This document shows positions 1-9,412 of a stretch of 64,000 bases of DNA, piece by piece. How positions within the stretch are numbered: the first letter of the stretch is position 1; each line of letters opens with the position of its first letter. Below the pieces are notes generated by a model. That model was given only the letters and a program-made list of their open reading frames with translations. It was not told the origin of the DNA and made no database searches. The stretch is from Coleofasciculus sp937127375 (GTDB lineage: Bacteria > Cyanobacteriota > Cyanobacteriia > Cyanobacteriales > Coleofasciculaceae): assembly GCA_040218875.1 (NCBI GenBank), contig JAVJQP010000146.1. One strand, written 5' to 3'. Both the position numbers and the translations under genes were made by a program.

Positions 1-230
1 GGGAGCAAGGGTACATTTTCCCTGAGTAAGGTGATGCCATACTTATGAAGGATGCTACCCCATTTCCTTGCACTTTATCCACTGCCCATAAGCCTCAAAG
101 TATTGATGGATAAGGGTTTCTAGGTTGTGCAGCAAGCCCTAAGTAGGTTGGTGAAAATAAACAAAACGATGTTAGGTTCTGTAAATGTTCCTCAAACCTT
201 GACATAAGACAAATGACATAAGACAAATGA
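1..230. other. Intergenic flank with repeat fragments
   Basis: No gene is supported here. Positions 112-141 hold a block (GTTGTGCAGCAAGCCCTAA) that recurs with small changes at 12719-12748. The following block AAGTAGGTTGGTGAAAATAA at 140-159 recurs at 7862-7881. Positions 200-230 hold heptamer-type repeats (ATAAGACAA/ATGACNA) that run into the stop codon of the next gene. Confidence 0.5.
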
Positions 231-3200
231 CTAATAATCATCCTCCTCATCCAACATAATCGTATCTTCATGAAACACGCCAGTCTCTTGTTCCGCACCC
301 GCTTCTAACTGTTCCTCTTCAGTTTCCGACTCGGAGAATTGCCAATCGTCGATCTGTTCTGTCTCCCCAGCATACTGCTCTGTATTCGACACAGAGGAGC
401 GTTGTCCCATTTCGTCTAATTGCTGTGTATCGCCACTATACTGCTCTGTATCAGACGGGTGGTGTCCCATTTCGTCCAATTGCTGCGTATCGCCACTATA
501 CTGCTCTGTATCCGACACCGGGGCTTCAGTTACCCACTCATCCACTTGGGCTGTCTCCCCAGCATACTGATCCGTTTCCGACACTGTAGCTTGGTCATTT
601 AACCGCTCACGGTCAAACTGTTCAGTTTCCCCATCATAGCGATCGCTCCCTTGCGAGTAAATTGTTGGTAACATGAGTTCCCCTTCGGCACTCTCAATGA
701 AAATCATCGGATCATCTTCAAACAAATGCTCCTCTTCGATGGTTTTGACGAAGGGAGAGACAACCAAAGATTGGTAATAGGATTGAAACTCGTCCCAGGA
801 AAAGAACGCTCCACTTTTAACCGCAAACTGTTTATTCGGTTCATCTAACTGGGCATCGACTAAACAAGCATTGGTTAAATTCGCTGACGTTAAATTAGCA
901 CCCCGCAGATCTGCCCCCAATAAATTCGCCCCTTCTAATTGCGCCCCTTTGAGATCCGCATCCGCTAAATTTGCCCCGACTAAACTTGCCCAGGCTAAAT
1001 TTGCCTGTTGTAAATTAGCTGCTGCTAAATTAATCCCACTTAACTCAGCCGTCGATAAATCGGCATGGACAAGATTCGCCTCTGCCAGCATTACCCGATT
1101 TAAACAAGCTTGGGGTAAATGAATCTGAGCCAAACTGCGTCTCGCCCGTTGCCAAAATGTGGTAGGAGATAGGGCAACGGTACGACCCATAAAACTTAAC
1201 AATTGATCAGCATCAAAGTCCTGGGGAATCTCTGGATTGCCACAGGGCCAGAAGGGGAGATTGGCTTCTCTGGTGGCTGAACAGAGGACTAAAAAGACAT
1301 TTAATCCCACGGTGGCATCAATTTGTAACGTATTCAAGGGATTGTTCAAATCCCGCAACTGTTCGTGAACCCGATGAGCCACCCCTTCATCAAACCATCG
1401 TCCGCGACAGTAGGCGCGATAAAAGCGATAGAGTCGTTGAAATAATACCGGGAAGGAAAAGGCGTCCGCATTGCGCTGTTGCTCTCGTCGTAGTCTCTCA
1501 ATCACCAATTCCTCAATTTGAGGAGACAACAAACCATACCCCAACAACTGATAAAGATGTTCAGCCACATGGGAAGAGGAGTCAATCCCAAAGGCGACTT
1601 CCCCGTACTGGTTCGGCAGCTTTTGCGTTAATGCCTTCAGTTGCAGGGCAATTTCTTCGGCAGCTAAATAGTCGCCTAAACTAGGGTGAGAAAACTCAAT
1701 GGAGAGGGGGGCTGATGCCGCTTTCTGGGACGAAAATGATTGGCGCGGTAAGGACTTCACCCAGTCTCCGGCTTTGTCTCTGGGCTGGGTGCGGAAAAAG
1801 AACGTGGGTAGGGGTTGGTTAAAAGACTCAGGCGTCGTTTCTTGATTCTGGAACCGATTCTGGATTACCGTTTGTGTCACTTGATTCTGACCCGTCTGCA
1901 AAATCGTCAGGGCTGTCCCCTGCATTTGACGGCGTAACTGTTGCGGGGAACGTCCTTCCAAGAGATTGGCGATCGCTTCTAGGGAACGCCCTGCATGGGA
2001 AAAGCCTTCGCGAATTAACTCCAAGGGCGGTCCACTCCCACTCGTCGCTTCCCCCAGCAACCAGCGACATATCCGGTCATAGATTTCAAACTTAACCTCA
2101 GCCGGACTCATTTTAAAGATGCGATCGTCAATTAAGGCATCTCGATGTAAAATTCCCACCAAATACAGCATCAGGGGACGAGTCAGCAGCGCCACTAAAT
2201 CAGGATTCGGAGATTGCGGCTGAAATACGCCACCATGTTTTAAGAAGTTAAAGTACGACTGGGCAATTGATTTAGATTGCAGTTTTGCCCACTGGAGAAA
2301 CCACTTGCGGAATTCCTCCTTCGCCATCGGTTCAATGGCGATGCGCTGGAGTCGGCTTTGCAGCGGCGGTAGACTACTATGGCGATACCTACGCGCCAAC
2401 ACGCCATCCAAGGTCACCGGGCGACTGGTAAGGATAATCTTGTGGCGAGGCGAATTTGATCCGCTCTTCTGAGTATGGAATCGCATCACCTGATCCATAA
2501 ATGTCCACAAGTGACGCTCCGTCTGGGGAGAACGGGGCAATTCATTCAAGCCATCTAAAATCAGCAAACAAGGGGGGGAACTGCGAGAGAACCACCCGTC
2601 TGTATCTGTGAACCGTCCCACCGGGAAGGCTGTCTCCAAGGTTTGCTCCAAGGTTTGACCTAACGTAACATCCCGCAGGCGAATAATCACAGGCATCCAC
2701 TGGGGATAAAGCTCTTGCGCTACCCGTGCAGCTAACATTTGACAGAAACTGGTCTTACCACAGCCACCATCGGCTTCAATCACCGCAATACTGTTTTTAT
2801 CATTCAGTTGAGACATCACCCATGCCATTAAATCCGTTGGTGGCGAGGAAGCAGCAGCGAGATAGGCAGGGTCAAGATCTTTTTTGCGACGTCGTTCCCG
2901 GTTTTCTTGTCCCAGGGTGGTAGGGAGGCGTCTGCCGTTCAGGGACACGTAGATTTCCTTGAGGGAAAAGGGTTCAGCAAATAAGGGTTCGCTTAAGGAC
3001 CGGGAAAGTTCCGCCCGATAATATTCTCGATCTAAATCCAGGGTCAATTGGGGCGTGGAAAACTCTTCCTCCTCATCCTCTTCTGGAGGGGTGTTGAGGG
3101 TGTTACTTAAATGACCTAACCGGACAAACTTTTGCAGTTGCGCCAAGGGTAGCGCATTTTCGGCAATCACCTTGAGTAAATGACCCGCGAGTCCATTACT

Positions 3201-3788
3201 CAACCGTTGGGTTAATAACTTCGCTTCGGTTTCCTCTGCCCCATTCGCCACAAACCAGGCGATCGCTAAATTATTCATCTGCTGCACCAGAAAGGAATTT
3301 GCCACAGATGATAGGGCTTGTTCGGCTTGGGAATCACTGAGACGTCCGGGGCGCAGGGTTTTCAGCAGAGCAATTAATTGGGGATCAACCAGAGGTTCAT
3401 CAATATTCGGTGACGCCGGGACTTGGGCGCGGTTCACCCAGGGTCTTCGCAGTTGAGCTTCTTGCTCTAAAATTCCTTGTAATGCGTTCAGATACGCCAC
3501 CTGAAAACTCAGCCAGGTGCCTTCACTCCGGCGTAAGGGCTTCTTGCGACTCAAAATCCGCAGCAACCCCACCGTTAACTGAGACAAAATCGGCGCGACT
3601 TGCCAAGCGACGGTTAATGGTAACTCCAACACTTCGGTCAAGACACTAATCGCAAAGGGATTCAGACTCTTAACCTCCATGTCTTGGGCAATGCGAAACG
3701 CAATGCCCGCCAACTGGGCGTTATCCTGTCCCAGTTGGGCAAGTTCAATGTGGCGTTCTGCTAGCCAATGGCGAATGCTCAGCCTCAT
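231..3788 (-). CDS. NACHT ATPase with pentapeptide repeats and acidic C-terminal repeats
   Basis: A 1185-residue STAND-class NTPase. Residues 1-330 are a helical region with an acidic stretch near 235-243. A NACHT domain follows, with Walker A DGGCGKTS at about 340-347 and Walker B LLILDGLNEL at about 408-417. A helical region leads to pentapeptide repeats of the A(N/D)LxxA type at about 888-985. The tail (about 1040-1165) carries at least five acidic repeats of the form EQYxGxTxQxD. NACHT proteins act as nucleotide-dependent switches in signalling or conflict, with the pentapeptide helix as likely sensor or scaffold; the role here is inferred. It ends with DDY and a stop inside heptamer repeats. 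The upstream gene at 3933 is divergent, 144 bp away. Confidence 0.85.
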   Translation of the reverse strand: MRLSIRHWLAERHIELAQLGQDNAQLAGIAFRIAQDMEVKSLNPFAISVLTEVLELPLTVAWQVAPILSQLTVGLLRILSRKKPLRRSEGTWLSFQVAYLNALQGILEQEAQLRRPWVNRAQVPASPNIDEPLVDPQLIALLKTLRPGRLSDSQAEQALSSVANSFLVQQMNNLAIAWFVANGAEETEAKLLTQRLSNGLAGHLLKVIAENALPLAQLQKFVRLGHLSNTLNTPPEEDEEEEFSTPQLTLDLDREYYRAELSRSLSEPLFAEPFSLKEIYVSLNGRRLPTTLGQENRERRRKKDLDPAYLAAASSPPTDLMAWVMSQLNDKNSIAVIEADGGCGKTSFCQMLAARVAQELYPQWMPVIIRLRDVTLGQTLEQTLETAFPVGRFTDTDGWFSRSSPPCLLILDGLNELPRSPQTERHLWTFMDQVMRFHTQKSGSNSPRHKIILTSRPVTLDGVLARRYRHSSLPPLQSRLQRIAIEPMAKEEFRKWFLQWAKLQSKSIAQSYFNFLKHGGVFQPQSPNPDLVALLTRPLMLYLVGILHRDALIDDRIFKMSPAEVKFEIYDRICRWLLGEATSGSGPPLELIREGFSHAGRSLEAIANLLEGRSPQQLRRQMQGTALTILQTGQNQVTQTVIQNRFQNQETTPESFNQPLPTFFFRTQPRDKAGDWVKSLPRQSFSSQKAASAPLSIEFSHPSLGDYLAAEEIALQLKALTQKLPNQYGEVAFGIDSSSHVAEHLYQLLGYGLLSPQIEELVIERLRREQQRNADAFSFPVLFQRLYRFYRAYCRGRWFDEGVAHRVHEQLRDLNNPLNTLQIDATVGLNVFLVLCSATREANLPFWPCGNPEIPQDFDADQLLSFMGRTVALSPTTFWQRARRSLAQIHLPQACLNRVMLAEANLVHADLSTAELSGINLAAANLQQANLAWASLVGANLADADLKGAQLEGANLLGADLRGANLTSANLTNACLVDAQLDEPNKQFAVKSGAFFSWDEFQSYYQSLVVSPFVKTIEEEHLFEDDPMIFIESAEGELMLPTIYSQGSDRYDGETEQFDRERLNDQATVSETDQYAGETAQVDEWVTEAPVSDTEQYSGDTQQLDEMGHHPSDTEQYSGDTQQLDEMGQRSSVSNTEQYAGETEQIDDWQFSESETEEEQLEAGAEQETGVFHEDTIMLDEEDDY

Positions 3789-3932
3789 GCCACCCTAACT
3801 ACTCCAAAACGATTCCTCATCTTATTGTGGACTCTATTGAACGGATTGCGAATCACCCAATTTTACGGTTGATTGGGAATACAATGATGGACAATAAACG
3901 GTGAACAATGAATTATCAGTTGTTTTCTATCT

Positions 3933-5753
3933 GTGTCCAAACGAGACTTGCCCCGATTTCATCTCCATACTTCCCTGCCTACTCGCCAACCTCGGGGACA
4001 TAAGTTAGTCATCCGACTGGCAAGAGGCTCTAAGGCATCGAGTTTAGCAGAAACGGAACACTTAAACGCTAAAGTTGTCAGAGACAGGCGCTCAAACCCA
4101 GCCTACAAACGCCGCCAAGGTGTGTTTTTGCGGTGGTCATTGCTGTGGTTGATGATCGTGTCCGTTGTCGGCAGTATGGTCATTGGTGGTACATTATTAC
4201 TCACCAAACTGCCACCTCCGGCAAATTGCCAACGCATTTCTCCTTTATCCCCGGATAGCGAACGATTATACTGCGCTCAACTGGCTGCCCAATCCGGAGA
4301 ATTTGAGCAACTTCTAGAGGCGATCGCGATCGTGCAATATTGGTCGCCCAACCATTCCCTGTATCCCCAGGCACAGCAACTGCTGCGGGAATGGTCTCAA
4401 ATGGTACTGCAATTTGCCCGGGAAACCCTGAATCAGGGAAACTATACCGATGCCCTGAAAATGGCGATGCAAATCCCTGTAAGTAGTCCCCTGTATCCTG
4501 AAGCTCAAGTCCAAATCGCCACCTGGAAACAGGAACGAATCCAGGCTCAGGCAATTGTCAGTCAGGTTCAAGATGCCCTGAAAGTACAAAACTGGCAGCA
4601 GGCGGCTAAACTAATCAGCCAACTGTCACGCCTGAATGACCAATACTGGAGTGTATCCCGCTATGATACCCTGACCCAACAGTTGGCGGCAGAAAAACAG
4701 GCGTGGACACAACTGCAAGAGGCGCGGGATTTAGCCAAATCGAATCAACTGCCAAAGATCGAACAAGCGATCGCGTTAGCAGCCAAGGTCGATCCTAATA
4801 GCTATATTAAAGCCCAAGCCCAGAGTGATCTGTCGAATTGGAGTCGCACATTACTCCAAATTGCTGCCACTCGCTTCCAAAATCAAGAGTATCAGGGGGT
4901 GATTGAGGTTGCTCAAGGGATTCCGATTAATACCTCCCTGTATCAAGAGGCTCAAGATTGGTTACGTTTAGGGCAGGCCGGAAAACTGGTGCAACAAAAC
5001 ACTATCCTCGCCTTCATTGACGCCTTAACCGCTGTTCGCCAACTGGATGACAAAAGTCCGGTGCAAACGTCAGCCGCCGCCCAAGCGATTCAGTGGGAGG
5101 CTCAACTCCAAGATCGCCTCCAGTTACGCCTTGCCAAAATAACTGCCAGCTTTGAGCAACGCCCCCTGCTACAGATGGCGATTGAACAAGCTGCGCTGAT
5201 CACACCTGATCGCCCCCAGCGTATCGAAGCACAGACACACATTGCCCAGTGGCGCAAACAGATTCAACATATCGACGATCGCAATACCCTCAGAACCGCC
5301 CAACAGCTTGCCACAGGTGGCACCATTGATCAATTAAACGCCGCCGTCACCCAAGCCCGTAAAATTGAGCCAGGTCAACCTTTACGCCCCGAAGCCCAAA
5401 GCGCGATCGCCCAATGGAATCGCCAAATCGAAACCCTAGAGGATCAACCCATCCTCGACTTAGCCCGCGCCTTCGCCCAACGCCGAGATTTAATCGCCGC
5501 CATTTCCACCGCCAATCAGATTCGTCCCGGTCGAATGCTGTATGCTGAAGCTCAAAGCGCGATCGCCCAATGGGTTGCCCAAATCCAAACCGCCCAAGAT
5601 CGTCCCATCCTCGAAGCCGCCGCCGCCCTAGCCGCCCAAGGACGATTTGACGCCGCGATCGCCACCGCCGCCCAGATTCCCCCAGAACGGGCACTTTACC
5701 AACAAGCCCAAGCCGCGATCGCTCTTTGGAAATCCCAACAGAATGGAGGGTAG
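3933..5753 (+). CDS. Membrane-anchored protein with degenerate helical repeats
   Basis: 606 residues from a GTG start (VSKRDL read as MSKRDL). The N-terminus is basic and cytosolic-looking, with one membrane segment at about 67-90 (LLWLMIVSVVGSMVIGG), so the remaining 500 residues are probably extracytoplasmic. These consist of repeats of roughly 45-60 residues, each closing with a YxEAQxxIAxW-like motif (for example LYPEAQVQIATW, LRPEAQSAIAQW, LYAEAQSAIAQW). They look like TPR-related helical hairpins, but I do not recognise the family. It is divergent from the NACHT gene and may share a promoter region with it. The last repeats are rich in GCGATCGCC, so the DNA itself is repetitive. The stop codon abuts a G-rich minisatellite. 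Confidence 0.75.
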   Translation: MSKRDLPRFHLHTSLPTRQPRGHKLVIRLARGSKASSLAETEHLNAKVVRDRRSNPAYKRRQGVFLRWSLLWLMIVSVVGSMVIGGTLLLTKLPPPANCQRISPLSPDSERLYCAQLAAQSGEFEQLLEAIAIVQYWSPNHSLYPQAQQLLREWSQMVLQFARETLNQGNYTDALKMAMQIPVSSPLYPEAQVQIATWKQERIQAQAIVSQVQDALKVQNWQQAAKLISQLSRLNDQYWSVSRYDTLTQQLAAEKQAWTQLQEARDLAKSNQLPKIEQAIALAAKVDPNSYIKAQAQSDLSNWSRTLLQIAATRFQNQEYQGVIEVAQGIPINTSLYQEAQDWLRLGQAGKLVQQNTILAFIDALTAVRQLDDKSPVQTSAAAQAIQWEAQLQDRLQLRLAKITASFEQRPLLQMAIEQAALITPDRPQRIEAQTHIAQWRKQIQHIDDRNTLRTAQQLATGGTIDQLNAAVTQARKIEPGQPLRPEAQSAIAQWNRQIETLEDQPILDLARAFAQRRDLIAAISTANQIRPGRMLYAEAQSAIAQWVAQIQTAQDRPILEAAAALAAQGRFDAAIATAAQIPPERALYQQAQAAIALWKSQQNGG

Positions 5754-5910
5754 AAGAGGGAGCAGAGGGAGCAGAGGGAGCAGAGGGAGCAGAGGGAGCT
5801 GGGGGAGCTGGGGGAGCTGGGGGAGCTGGGGAAGCTGGGGGAGCTGGGGGAGCTGGGGGAGATGGGGGAGATGGGGGAGCTGGGGGAGCTGGGGGAGATG
5901 GGGGAGAAGA
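5754..5910 (+). repeat. G-rich 9-bp minisatellite
   Basis: It begins directly after the TAG stop of the preceding gene. About four copies of AGCAGAGGG are followed by many copies of AGCTGGGGG and AGATGGGGG. The unit is a multiple of three, so several frames stay open and give spurious low-complexity ORFs on both strands. Regular G5 runs spaced by four bases on the + strand could form G-quadruplexes in the transcript. Confidence 0.9.
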
Positions 5911-5942
5911 TTTGCAATCAACAATGAACCATGAACAATCAA

Positions 5943-6018
5943 CATAAGACGAATGACATAAGACAAATAACGAATGACATAAGACAAATAACGAATAACG
6001 AATAACGAATGACCAATG
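5943..6018 (+). repeat. Heptamer (STRR-like) array
   Basis: Tandem and near-tandem copies of heptamers of the ATGACNA / ATAAGACAA type, continuing up to and supplying the ATG of the downstream response-regulator gene (ATGACAAATCAATCC). Short tandemly repeated heptanucleotides are well known in filamentous cyanobacteria. The same units occur at 200-230, 31941-31981, 44112-44146, 50410-50435, 56023-56056 and 62780-62825. Confidence 0.85.
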
Positions 6019-7764
6019 ACAAATCAATCCACTCAAATCCTACTTATTGACGATGACCCAATTTTCCGATTAGGTTTAGTCACAGCCCTGGAAGCCTTTG
6101 CTGATTTAGATATCGTGGCTGAGGTGGATACAGCAACGGCAGCCTTGGAACGTTTAACCAGCTTACTCCCCCAAGAAGGAGTTAATTTAATTATCTTAGA
6201 CTTGGCACTAGGGCGATCGCTCAGCAGTCCCCTAACCGGACTATCCTTGTGCCAACAACTTAAGACAGATTATCCCAACCTACCCATCTTATTGCTAACC
6301 GCTCCATCTGAACCCAATCAACTCACCGCCGCCAAAGGTTTAGGAGTGGAAGGGTACTGTGCTAAAGGATATGCCATCAACTTAATTGTGGAAGCCATTC
6401 GACAAGTCAAAGCGGGTGAATCCTACTGGCAAATGTTACCCACCCCCGCCAATTCATTACCTCCCCCACGCTGGCATACCCAATTACGCCAGTCAGGATT
6501 ACAACAAATTGAAGCCGCGTTAAAACAGGTAACAGCACAACTCCAACAAGGCAATTTATCCCGCCTGGATTGGCTATTTTGGACGGGACGCCGTCGAGAG
6601 TTATTGACAGCCCGTTGGCTGGTGAATCAACTATTACCAACCGATTCCGGACTTGTTCACTCTAATAATAGTAATAGCCCTGCCGAACCTCAGCCACGTT
6701 TAAATCCTTCATCATCTCGTCCTCCTGCCCCCCAAAATCGTCTGCGCCCATCCCCCACGAGTGCCTTATCCAAAACCTCCTCTGAGGCATTGCAGTTTCA
6801 ACCGTCTACACCCCAAGCGATGACATTGACCAAACTAGATTCGAGTTTGGCAAATCTGACGAATACTCCCTTGGAAATCGATATTTTGCAAGTGGAGAGA
6901 CGCCAGGAATTACTGCGTACTGTTTTATACAAGTTCGAGGAGATGCTGGATGCTTTGCGCTTTTCCCAGGTAACAATGGAGCAATTGACCCCGAAGCGAT
7001 CGCGCTTATTACATGATTTATGGCAGGTTTCTCTCTCTGACTTTTTTGGTCAATACTCAACCTTAGTTATCGGCAATCAAACCATCGAAATGGTTGACAT
7101 TTTGCGGCAAGATCGGGATGTCGTGCAAACGGCTATTTTGGATAAAATTCCTTTGGTGATAGAGTTATTAGGGAATCGCCTCTTTGAAGCACCTTTGATG
7201 ATTGATAATGTATCCTATCCTGCCCATACGCCAGAAGCAATGGCGCGAGCAGAATTATTGTTGCAAAATCTAATTATTCAAGTGGCTAATGGGATAATCC
7301 AACCCCTGTTAAACGAATTTTCTGATATTGAAATTGTTAAGCATGATTTTTATGATAAACGGTTAATGTCCTCACGAGAAATTACCAGATTTAGAAATGA
7401 TTTATCCTGGAAATATCGGCGAAACAAATATATCGATGAACCCCAATCCATTTTTGAAAGCCGCTATGATTTATTTGTTTTGAGCGAAATTGGTATCAAA
7501 AAAATCGCCATTTATTCCCCTCGACGTCAAGAATTAGAACAACTACAGGGTACTCAGCTAGCCGTCACCATTGCCTATGAAATTCGGGATGCGATCGCGC
7601 CACGTTTACGGGGGACAGTCGGCTGGGTTGGTAAAGGCGTAGTTTATGTTTTAACGCAAGTCTTAGGACGAGGAATTGGTTTAATTATACGGGGAGTTAT
7701 TCAAGGCGTGGGTAGTGCATGGCAAGATACATGGTTTGGTAAAAATGGGGAACGGGGGAAGTGA
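6016..7764 (+). CDS. Response regulator with DUF3685 (Ycf55-like) output domain
   Basis: 582 residues. The N-terminal receiver domain (about 6-130) has the acidic pair in LLIDDDP (residues 9-15), the phosphoacceptor Asp62 in IILDL, a Thr near 95 (ILLLT) and the conserved Lys117 (CAKGYA). A proline/serine-rich linker follows (about 215-265). The long C-terminal domain (about 280-575) resembles the cyanobacterial DUF3685 family related to plastid Ycf55; its function is not established, and no DNA-binding helix-turn-helix is evident. The start lies in a heptamer repeat and gives MTNQSTQ. No cognate kinase is adjacent. Confidence 0.8.
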   Translation: MTNQSTQILLIDDDPIFRLGLVTALEAFADLDIVAEVDTATAALERLTSLLPQEGVNLIILDLALGRSLSSPLTGLSLCQQLKTDYPNLPILLLTAPSEPNQLTAAKGLGVEGYCAKGYAINLIVEAIRQVKAGESYWQMLPTPANSLPPPRWHTQLRQSGLQQIEAALKQVTAQLQQGNLSRLDWLFWTGRRRELLTARWLVNQLLPTDSGLVHSNNSNSPAEPQPRLNPSSSRPPAPQNRLRPSPTSALSKTSSEALQFQPSTPQAMTLTKLDSSLANLTNTPLEIDILQVERRQELLRTVLYKFEEMLDALRFSQVTMEQLTPKRSRLLHDLWQVSLSDFFGQYSTLVIGNQTIEMVDILRQDRDVVQTAILDKIPLVIELLGNRLFEAPLMIDNVSYPAHTPEAMARAELLLQNLIIQVANGIIQPLLNEFSDIEIVKHDFYDKRLMSSREITRFRNDLSWKYRRNKYIDEPQSIFESRYDLFVLSEIGIKKIAIYSPRRQELEQLQGTQLAVTIAYEIRDAIAPRLRGTVGWVGKGVVYVLTQVLGRGIGLIIRGVIQGVGSAWQDTWFGKNGERGK

Positions 7765-7805
7765 AACTAAGTTCAATAAACCGAAACGTTTTCGGTTGCG
7801 ATCGC

Positions 7806-7851
7806 AGGGGAGCCGAGGAGCAGGGGAGCTGAGGAGCAAGGGAGCAAAGTT
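7806..7851 (+). repeat. Short G-rich imperfect repeat
   Basis: Imperfect units of the GGAGCAGGGGAGC type downstream of the DUF3685 regulator stop, similar in composition to the arrays at 5754-5910 and 55910-56022 but short and degenerate. No gene is seen. Confidence 0.6.
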
Positions 7852-7911
7852 TGTGATCGACTAAGTAGGTTGGTGGAAATAAAATCAACTATATTAAGTT
7901 ATGTAAATAGC

Positions 7912-7973
7912 GTAGGGGCGGGTTTAACTGATAACGTTTTGGTTCAAACTGATAACATGACTAAACCCGCCCT
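7912..7973. repeat. Dispersed inverted repeat, GTAGGGGCGGGTTT family
   Basis: The left arm GTAGGGGCGGGTTT and right arm AAACCCGCCC bracket about 40 bp that includes GATAACGTT. The transcript could form a long hairpin. Related copies are at 19567-19626, 40357-40436, 46611-46673 and 62563-62748. All are intergenic. Confidence 0.8.
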
Positions 7974-8004
7974 TTGCTTAACCTGGATGTAGGACAAGTT
8001 CTAA

Positions 8005-8412
8005 TCAGAAATCGCGATTGTTTTCTTGCCTAAAGAATCTAACCAACCAGGATAGAAACCGGGAATCTTGACTACCATTTTGTTCAGACCAGATTGTACC
8101 ATCAGGCATAATGGCTCCACTCCAATCGGCTCCATTCAGATTAGCGGCACTCACCTCTGCACCACTCAAATTTGCTCCCTGTAAATCTGCCCGTTCCAGG
8201 TTCGCCCAATTTAAATCAGAGTTGCTCAAGTTTGCACATCTCAACTTAACTTGACTGAGGTTAGCCCAATTCAGAATTACTCCACTCAAATTTGCTCCAC
8301 TCAAATTCGCTCCCGTCAAATCTGCCCAACTGAGAACTTCGTCACTTAAATTGACACCTTGAAAATCCCGTTGTCCGGCTGCATACCGTTGTAGCAATTC
8401 CTCTGCTGTCAT
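8005..8412 (-). CDS. Small pentapeptide-repeat protein
   Basis: About 135 residues if translation begins at MTAEELLQRYAAGQRDF (ATG at 8410-8412), an opening often seen in cyanobacterial pentapeptide proteins; an upstream in-frame start at 8508 would add 32 non-conserved residues. Around 15 consecutive pentapeptides (ADLTGANLSGANLSG and similar) fill residues 20-110 and predict a right-handed quadrilateral beta-helix. The C-terminus (SRFLSWLVRFFRQENNRDF) is a short basic, aromatic tail. No catalytic domain is present; partner and function are unknown. It stands alone between repeat-rich intergenic regions. Confidence 0.8.
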   Translation of the reverse strand: MTAEELLQRYAAGQRDFQGVNLSDEVLSWADLTGANLSGANLSGVILNWANLSQVKLRCANLSNSDLNWANLERADLQGANLSGAEVSAANLNGADWSGAIMPDGTIWSEQNGSQDSRFLSWLVRFFRQENNRDF

Positions 8413-8508
8413 TTTTATCGATTTATATGGGCTAAATCGACGGCTTTGGATATGATGGATACAAGGCTCTATGGGTTCTTTGCCCATACAGAAATAAGCA
8501 AGCTGCAT

Positions 8509-9022
8509 ACTGTTATATCCCCGATAAATTAACGTTGCAATTTTCCGTTACTTCGGGGAAAAAGTAATTGAACTAAATCTTAATAAAAGGTGAACTTGAT
8601 CGCAGTTAAAGCTATACTGAAATCTGTGTTAAGCGTGACCGGAAAATCGAAGACAGCTGACGCAAGGCAACGCTCATGAGTGATAAACGTCACAAGGGGG
8701 AGTAGGGGAGCGGAGGTGTGGAGGTGCAGAGGGGGAGATGGGGAAATGATGATCCCCCCGTTAACTTTAATTTTCTCTACCTATTCAACATAAACAACCT
8801 ACGCTCAAATATTAGAGGAGCGTAGGCTTCCGGCTTTATTGGTGATAGTTAAGATATAATATGCGCCTGGATCAGACTCCGTTACATAAGACTTACTCAA
8901 GGTTAAAGGTGTCCAGCTTTTTAATTACAGCTAATCACCCCTGAAATGGCTAAACTTGCCCCGACAAAGGCATGATGGTTTGGGCTTGCCTTGATAGTGA
9001 AGGCTGATGAATGGGTAACTCC
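8509..9022. other. Intergenic region, no gene seen
   Basis: About 510 bp without a convincing reading frame. It contains a short G-rich degenerate repeat at 8695-8747 and otherwise A/T-rich sequence. No tRNA or recognisable riboswitch was seen. Confidence 0.5.
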
Positions 9023-9412
9023 TTAGGCTAAAGTTTCTGGGCAGTATCCTAGTCCCATGGTAAACTGTTGGCGAAACGCTTCAATATCAGTCTTGTCAGG
9101 GTTACCATGAGATACCACAGCGACTTGGTAGCGACGCATGACATCGATTGGAGATTGCCCGGTATCGAGGCTCCAAAACGCCATTTGCAATCGCATGTCG
9201 GGTTGGAACGGAATTCCCAATTCGCGCATGAAGGCTTGGAAATCTCCATGTTGCTGAGGCGTGAGGGGATGGTTCATTTTAACTTTAATGACCCAACCAT
9301 CAATTTGATGAATCACTGTTGTATATTGAACGGGAAGCTGGATCATGGAGTGGAGGTACTCAACCACTCGTAACGTTAAACTCGCATTGGCTAAAAAATA
9401 AAGGTAATCCAT
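9023..9412 (-). CDS. Conserved-looking hypothetical protein
   Basis: About 129 residues from ATG at 9412 (MDYLYFLANASLTLR); a TTG start at 9436 would add eight residues. The protein is soluble-looking, with a probable beta-strand core (YTTVIHQIDGWVIKVKM), a motif MRLQMAFWSLDTGQ, and a terminal helix ending in GLGYCPETLA. No signal peptide or membrane segment is seen. I do not recognise a named family. Composition matches the surrounding genes and the frame is long for its locus, so it is probably genuine. Confidence 0.6.
   Translation of the reverse strand: MDYLYFLANASLTLRVVEYLHSMIQLPVQYTTVIHQIDGWVIKVKMNHPLTPQQHGDFQAFMRELGIPFQPDMRLQMAFWSLDTGQSPIDVMRRYQVAVVSHGNPDKTDIEAFRQQFTMGLGYCPETLA

Noticed and set aside
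5347..6036. Long minus-strand and plus-strand ORFs over the G-rich array (Pro/Leu- or Gly/Ser-rich products)
   Set aside because: The 9-bp unit keeps several frames open at once. The products are pure low-complexity repeats, and the real gene on the + strand ends at 5753.
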